From assembly GCF_014384995.1 (NCBI RefSeq), contig NZ_JACRSY010000061.1:1-8908 (forward strand): a stretch of DNA of 8,908 bases, in the 5' to 3' direction. This stretch comes from Zhenhengia yiwuensis (GTDB lineage Bacteria > Bacillota > Clostridia > Lachnospirales > Cellulosilyticaceae). Of the stretch, positions 6,208 through 8,908 are shown piece by piece (position 1 is the first letter of the stretch; the number at the start of each line of letters is the position of its first letter). Made by a program: the position numbers and the translations under genes. The notes under the pieces are model-generated. The model ran no database searches. It was given only the letters and a program-made list of their open reading frames with translations, and was not told the origin of the DNA.

Positions 6208-7731
6208 TTAATCACTTTCGATTTGATACTGTGCGCCTCCTCCTCTTAACCATACTACTAACCCTGATGTACAATAAGATAAGCCACCTACCATAGTTGT
6301 ATAAGATTCATCAAACATAGTAACAACGTAAGAACTTCCACTATTTCCACCCCAATAATTATCTCCATTCCAAAGTATACCTAATGTTAAGCCACCTCTA
6401 TGTGTAGCAGTATTCCAAGAATCAGGTGCTGTCCAATTATACCCTCTCGATATACTTAAATGACAAGCTCCAAATGATGGACTTCCATCATTAATAATTA
6501 CAGGATAATACTTATTTGCTTCTCCTCCTACAGTAAACCGTGTATAATGACTGGCTCTTAAATTCTTTGTAGCATATGAGCCATCATGATTATGAGAACT
6601 CGGTGGAAATGTTGATGGCTTTCCAGTAACACCAGCCCATGCAACGGATTCAGCTTTATCTACAATACCACTGTTATTAGTATCATAGATTGCTTTAGTC
6701 ATATCACCATATCCAGCAGCCCCTAAATCCTCTTTGGAGACAAACTTAGCGTTCGCTTCAGATTCTGTATAGTATCTCTCATCATGAGTATGTGATGCTG
6801 GGGCCGCCCCAATATTACCTGGTGTTACATCTTGCCAAGTATTATCGCACCTTAGAAATTTCTTATTGTTAGCTGATTGAGTTGCAGGCACATGATTCCC
6901 ATGAGAAGCATTGGCCTTTCCATTCCATGTAGTTTTTTCTGCATCTGTTACATGCCTTGTATTGGCATCATTAGGATGTACATATCTGTTAGCATTAGCC
7001 TCTATACCCGATAACTTACTTTTTTCAACTGTTGTATAATCTTCGGTACTTAATCCTTTTCCGCTTACCTTATCAACCTTATTTGAGACTGTATTCCACA
7101 AGGTTCTTTCAGCTGCTGTTATGTGTTTAATCGCATCACTTATATGCGTAAAGGCACTATTCCAGTTATTAATTAATACTTGTGTGAGTGTATCGATAAG
7201 ACTCTTGTTACTATGAGTATGCTTTTTACTATTCATATCATCTAGATTAGTCTTATCCTCTTTGGCCATAAGCCCATCAACCTGACTTGTCGCTTTAGGA
7301 ATAGCATTGGCACTTATTACAACCCATTCCGTACCACTATATCTGTAAGTGTAATCTGTATCTTTTACATTTACAGTCCAGCCATCAACTGGATTAGGAT
7401 AAGTGCTTGCTATATCCTCAAAAGTTGCCACCGACTCTTTCCAGTCAATTTTAGTTTCTAAACTTGCAAGCTTATTATCAACTTCAGCTTTTGTATATTT
7501 ATCATTCCAGTTGTTACGTTCCGATGAAGTAATATGTTTAATGTTATCCGTAGCATGAGTATTAAACTCAACTTTAGAGGCTTGTTGGATATTATCCAGA
7601 TTTCCTAAACCAACTTGATCCTTAGTGACCTGGTGTGGATTGCTTAAATCTTCCTTATGTAAAATAAACTCCGCTTTAGAAGCTTGTTGTATATCTTCTA
7701 CATTGCCTAGTCCCACTTGATGTTTAGTCAC
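6208..7731 (-). CDS. Tail-fibre shaft and tip segment (507 aa from GTG)
   Basis: This piece is in frame with 7774-8304 and carries the fibre shaft. First come two 34-residue repeats (HxxxxxNPHxVTKxQVGLGN type), then three HxxDxxxHITxxERxxWN-type repeats. A KYTKAEVDNKL segment and a DWKESVATFEDI / YRYSGTEWVVIS carbohydrate-binding-like stretch lie between them. After these come the GNHVPATQSANNKKFLRCDN block and SHTHDERYYTE. The tip is a Gly/aromatic-rich domain (FTVGGEANKYYPVII, SISRGYNWTAP, VVWLRGGGAQYQIESD) like those of clostridial tail fibres. The GTG at 7731 is a poor start: no ribosome site sits before it, and it falls inside the first 34-residue repeat, whose beginning lies upstream in the same frame. 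The real frame runs from just after the TAA at 7774, so this piece is more likely part of the longer fibre than an independent gene. Confidence 0.72.
   Translation of the reverse strand: MTKHQVGLGNVEDIQQASKAEFILHKEDLSNPHQVTKDQVGLGNLDNIQQASKVEFNTHATDNIKHITSSERNNWNDKYTKAEVDNKLASLETKIDWKESVATFEDIASTYPNPVDGWTVNVKDTDYTYRYSGTEWVVISANAIPKATSQVDGLMAKEDKTNLDDMNSKKHTHSNKSLIDTLTQVLINNWNSAFTHISDAIKHITAAERTLWNTVSNKVDKVSGKGLSTEDYTTVEKSKLSGIEANANRYVHPNDANTRHVTDAEKTTWNGKANASHGNHVPATQSANNKKFLRCDNTWQDVTPGNIGAAPASHTHDERYYTESEANAKFVSKEDLGAAGYGDMTKAIYDTNNSGIVDKAESVAWAGVTGKPSTFPPSSHNHDGSYATKNLRASHYTRFTVGGEANKYYPVIINDGSPSFGACHLSISRGYNWTAPDSWNTATHRGGLTLGILWNGDNYWGGNSGSSYVVTMFDESYTTMVGGLSYCTSGLVVWLRGGGAQYQIESD
6763..6916. 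repeat. Fibre duplication block, copy B
   Basis: The partner of 5045-5198, in the same orientation and of the same length; the identical core is at 6809-6870. Differences cluster just outside the core, including the change from AAAASHTHDD to AAPASHTHDE in the protein. Confidence 0.92.
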
Positions 7732-7929
7732 AGCATGAGGATTATCCTTTGCATTTTTATGACTTAGTAGCTCTTACTGTGTTAAGCCTAAATTCTGATT
7801 AGTGGCTTCTAGATTTTCGTTTGTCATTTGTAAATTTTGATTGGTAACCTCTAAATCCTTTTGAAAGGCCCTACTGTTCCAGCTTTCTCTTTCCTTACCT
7901 GTAATATGCCTTACTTTATCTTCATCATG
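6922..7929 (-). repeat. Four dispersed HITxxERxxWN fibre repeats
   Basis: Copies lie at 7929-7876, 7557-7504, 7146-7093 and 6978-6922. They read HDEDKVRHITGKERESWN, HATDNIKHITSSERNNWN, HISDAIKHITAAERTLWN and HPNDANTRHVTDAEKTTWN. The first lies before, and the other three after, the TAA at 7774-7776, which ties the two pieces into one fibre. Confidence 0.85.
7558..7761 (-). repeat. Two tandem 102-bp (34-residue) fibre repeats
   Basis: Copy 1 (7761-7660) and copy 2 (7659-7558) encode HxxxxxNPHxVTKxQVGLGN followed by xxxIQQASKxEFxx. The period is exactly 34 residues. Copy 1 begins five codons after the TAA at 7774 and before the GTG at 7731, so the GTG would cut the first repeat. Confidence 0.85.
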
Positions 7930-8304
7930 ACTAGCCAGTTTATTCTTCACATTCTCTATGAAGTTTTCTAAGTAGTAAGCTGCACCTTGTAATTGATTGA
8001 TATCTTCAGCTTCTACCGTATCTCCATAAGTCTCATACGTAATGTATAAAACCTCAGATTGACTAAAGACTTTAAGATAGGTCTTCCAAACCTCTTCTTT
8101 TTTATCTAAAGTATAGGCGAATACACGCTCCCCCTCTTTGTTAGGCAAGGTGTAAATTTCTATGGTTTTCTCTATAACTTGATCATGCGCTAAAAAGCCT
8201 TCCCATTTGCCCTCTGTTAATATAACTTGTTCGTCTACAATCGTATAAGGGTTATCCCTTTTGTTTAATCTGGCTATAAAATTGTAAATCTGCTTAAGTC
8301 CCAC
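7774..8304 (-). CDS. Tail-fibre N-terminal segment (176 aa)
   Basis: The start is GTG, 6-7 bases after a strong GGAGG site that overlaps the end of the baseplate J gene. Residues 1-125 form a globular region, probably the part that attaches to the baseplate; I do not recognise a named family for it. Residues 126-143 (HDEDKVRHITGKERESWN) are the first copy of a fibre repeat that recurs three times in the next piece. Residues 151-176 are a heptad array, LEVTNQN / LQMTNEN / LEATNQN / LGLTQ, typical of a trimeric fibre coiled coil. It stops at TAA in the middle of the fourth heptad. If the stop is real, the product would be a baseplate-attached stub without a receptor-binding tip. Confidence 0.8.
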   Translation of the reverse strand: MGLKQIYNFIARLNKRDNPYTIVDEQVILTEGKWEGFLAHDQVIEKTIEIYTLPNKEGERVFAYTLDKKEEVWKTYLKVFSQSEVLYITYETYGDTVEAEDINQLQGAAYYLENFIENVKNKLASHDEDKVRHITGKERESWNSRAFQKDLEVTNQNLQMTNENLEATNQNLGLTQ

Positions 8305-8305
8305 C

Positions 8306-8908
8306 TTACACCTCCACTACTAAGGTTCCTATAGTAGGTATTTCTTCTTCTGTTAATCTTATGTTAGCTGCTGTATTATTCAGTTTTAAGTCTGTGTAGT
8401 CTATTACACCCTCAACGTCTAAGATCAAGCTTCCTATGATAGCATATGAGATAATATTTTTCTTAAAAGTAATACTTTGAAGGTACTCTTGTATCTTTGT
8501 CTTTAGATTCTGTTTAATAGCCTCTAATAATACATCTGTTCCTATTTCTAGGGTTACATGAATATCTAGAGTCTTAGGTGTTGGTGCTACTACTGTTACA
8601 TTTGCACCTATTGGTCTTACTTCTTCTATATGTGAAGCGACTTTATCGATTAAACTTCTATCAGCAGGAAGCTTATCTGCGTTAGTGATAAGTACCTTTA
8701 CTGTACCTGGACCATTCCATAAGGGGAATATTTTGGCATCCCCCACACCCTCAACCTCTGTGGCCCATATTTTATAATGATGGACATTTCCGGAGGTAGC
8801 TGGCATACGAACATTTAAAAAGAATCTTTCTCTTAAACGCTCATCTGATTCTATCTCTTCGCCGGATATAAGGATGTCTTTTAGTTCTGCTGTTGTAAGA
8901 CCTTTTAT
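8306..8908 (-). CDS. Baseplate J-like protein, 5'-truncated by window edge
   Basis: This is the C-terminal part of a contractile-tail baseplate J / XkdT family protein, a wedge component that links the tail tube region to the fibres. The frame is open from the window edge (no start seen) and ends in TAA. About 200 residues are visible. A GEEIESDERLRER segment is followed by RMPATSGNVHHYKIWA, GVGDAKIFPLWNGPGTVKV and RPIGANVTVVAP, a series of motifs characteristic of the family. The Met at 8806 is internal, because the conserved ESDERLRERFF stretch lies upstream of it in the same frame. The end overlaps the ribosome site of the next gene (GGAGGTG at about 8310-8316), so the two are translationally linked. 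The family call is firm; the role in this phage is inferred. Confidence 0.93.
   Translation of the reverse strand: MKGLTTAELKDILISGEEIESDERLRERFFLNVRMPATSGNVHHYKIWATEVEGVGDAKIFPLWNGPGTVKVLITNADKLPADRSLIDKVASHIEEVRPIGANVTVVAPTPKTLDIHVTLEIGTDVLLEAIKQNLKTKIQEYLQSITFKKNIISYAIIGSLILDVEGVIDYTDLKLNNTAANIRLTEEEIPTIGTLVVEV

Larger units (their letters stand above)
5965..8304 (-). pseudogene. Large tail-fibre gene interrupted by two in-frame TAA codons
   Basis: From the GTG at 8304 to the TAA at 5965-5967 there is one continuous 780-codon frame, broken only by TAA at 7774-7776 and at 6208-6210. The pieces are 176, 521 and 80 residues. The repeat HxxDxxxHITxxERxxWN occurs in both the first and second pieces. 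A heptad repeat runs in register across the first stop. A fibre C-terminal domain appears to continue across the second. No ribosome site precedes either downstream piece. Both stops are one transition from CAA (Gln). The simplest reading is an inactivated fibre gene carrying two nonsense mutations; regulated readthrough or sequence error are alternatives. TAA is not reassigned generally, since most neighbouring genes end in TAA followed closely by the next gene. Confidence 0.75.

Noticed and set aside
6208..7731. Diversity-generating retroelement target in the fibre tip
   Set aside because: No reverse transcriptase or template repeat is present. The repeated block at 5045/6763 lies in the shaft, and its differences are not restricted to adenine positions.
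7155..7761. CRISPR-like array from regular repeats
   Set aside because: The periodicity is a 102-bp coding repeat inside an open fibre frame; there are no short palindromic repeats with unique spacers.
5965..8304. General reassignment of TAA to glutamine
   Set aside because: Genes ending at 8306, 4340, 3942, 3702, 2445, 1331 and 674 use TAA as a true stop with the next ribosome site or a terminator directly after, so TAA is not read as an amino acid in general.

Overview
The window reads as the baseplate, tail-fibre and lysis end of a contractile-tail (PBSX/XkdT-type) prophage in a low-GC Firmicute. I infer Clostridia, possibly a Lachnospiraceae- or Cellulosilyticum-like host. The reasons are the AT-rich sequence, strong AAAGGAGG-type ribosome sites, clostridial tail-fibre repeat families, and a papain-like protease joined to a copper-amine-oxidase-type stalk domain. 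All genes lie on the minus strand, so transcription runs from high to low coordinates. No capsid, terminase, integrase or tRNA gene is visible, so I cannot tell a complete prophage from a remnant or a tail-like particle.

In transcription order: the C-terminal part of a baseplate J protein (8908-8306, open at the window edge); a large tail-fibre reading frame (8304-5965) broken by two in-frame TAA codons; an XkdU/DUF2313 tail protein (5961-5356); a second, intact tail fibre (5341-4340); an XkdW-like small protein (4328-3942); and a 67-residue protein (3905-3702). A terminator-like hairpin (3633-3679) separates these from the lysis module. That module has a papain-like protease with stalk domain (3611-2445), an XhlA-like membrane protein (2437-2258, absent from long-ORF calls), a holin-like protein (2243-2052) and an M15 peptidoglycan endopeptidase (2059-1331), closed by a strong terminator at 1306-1336.

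Beyond the lysis cassette is a separate monocistronic gene for a helical-bundle protein (1108-674). It has its own promoter, covered by three copies of a 9-bp operator, and its own terminator. The last 600 bases hold no convincing protein gene but several intrinsic terminators. They also hold a possible minus-strand small RNA (about 428-332) preceded by a perfect TATAAT box and a LexA-type GAAC-N4-GTTC palindrome.

The two strongest observations are these. (1) The large fibre is one 780-codon frame with two TAA codons. The repeat structure continues in register across the first, and the C-terminal domain seems to continue across the second. (2) The possible SOS-linked small RNA carries C-rich segments that resemble anti-Shine-Dalgarno loops. 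Neither can be settled without comparison or expression data.
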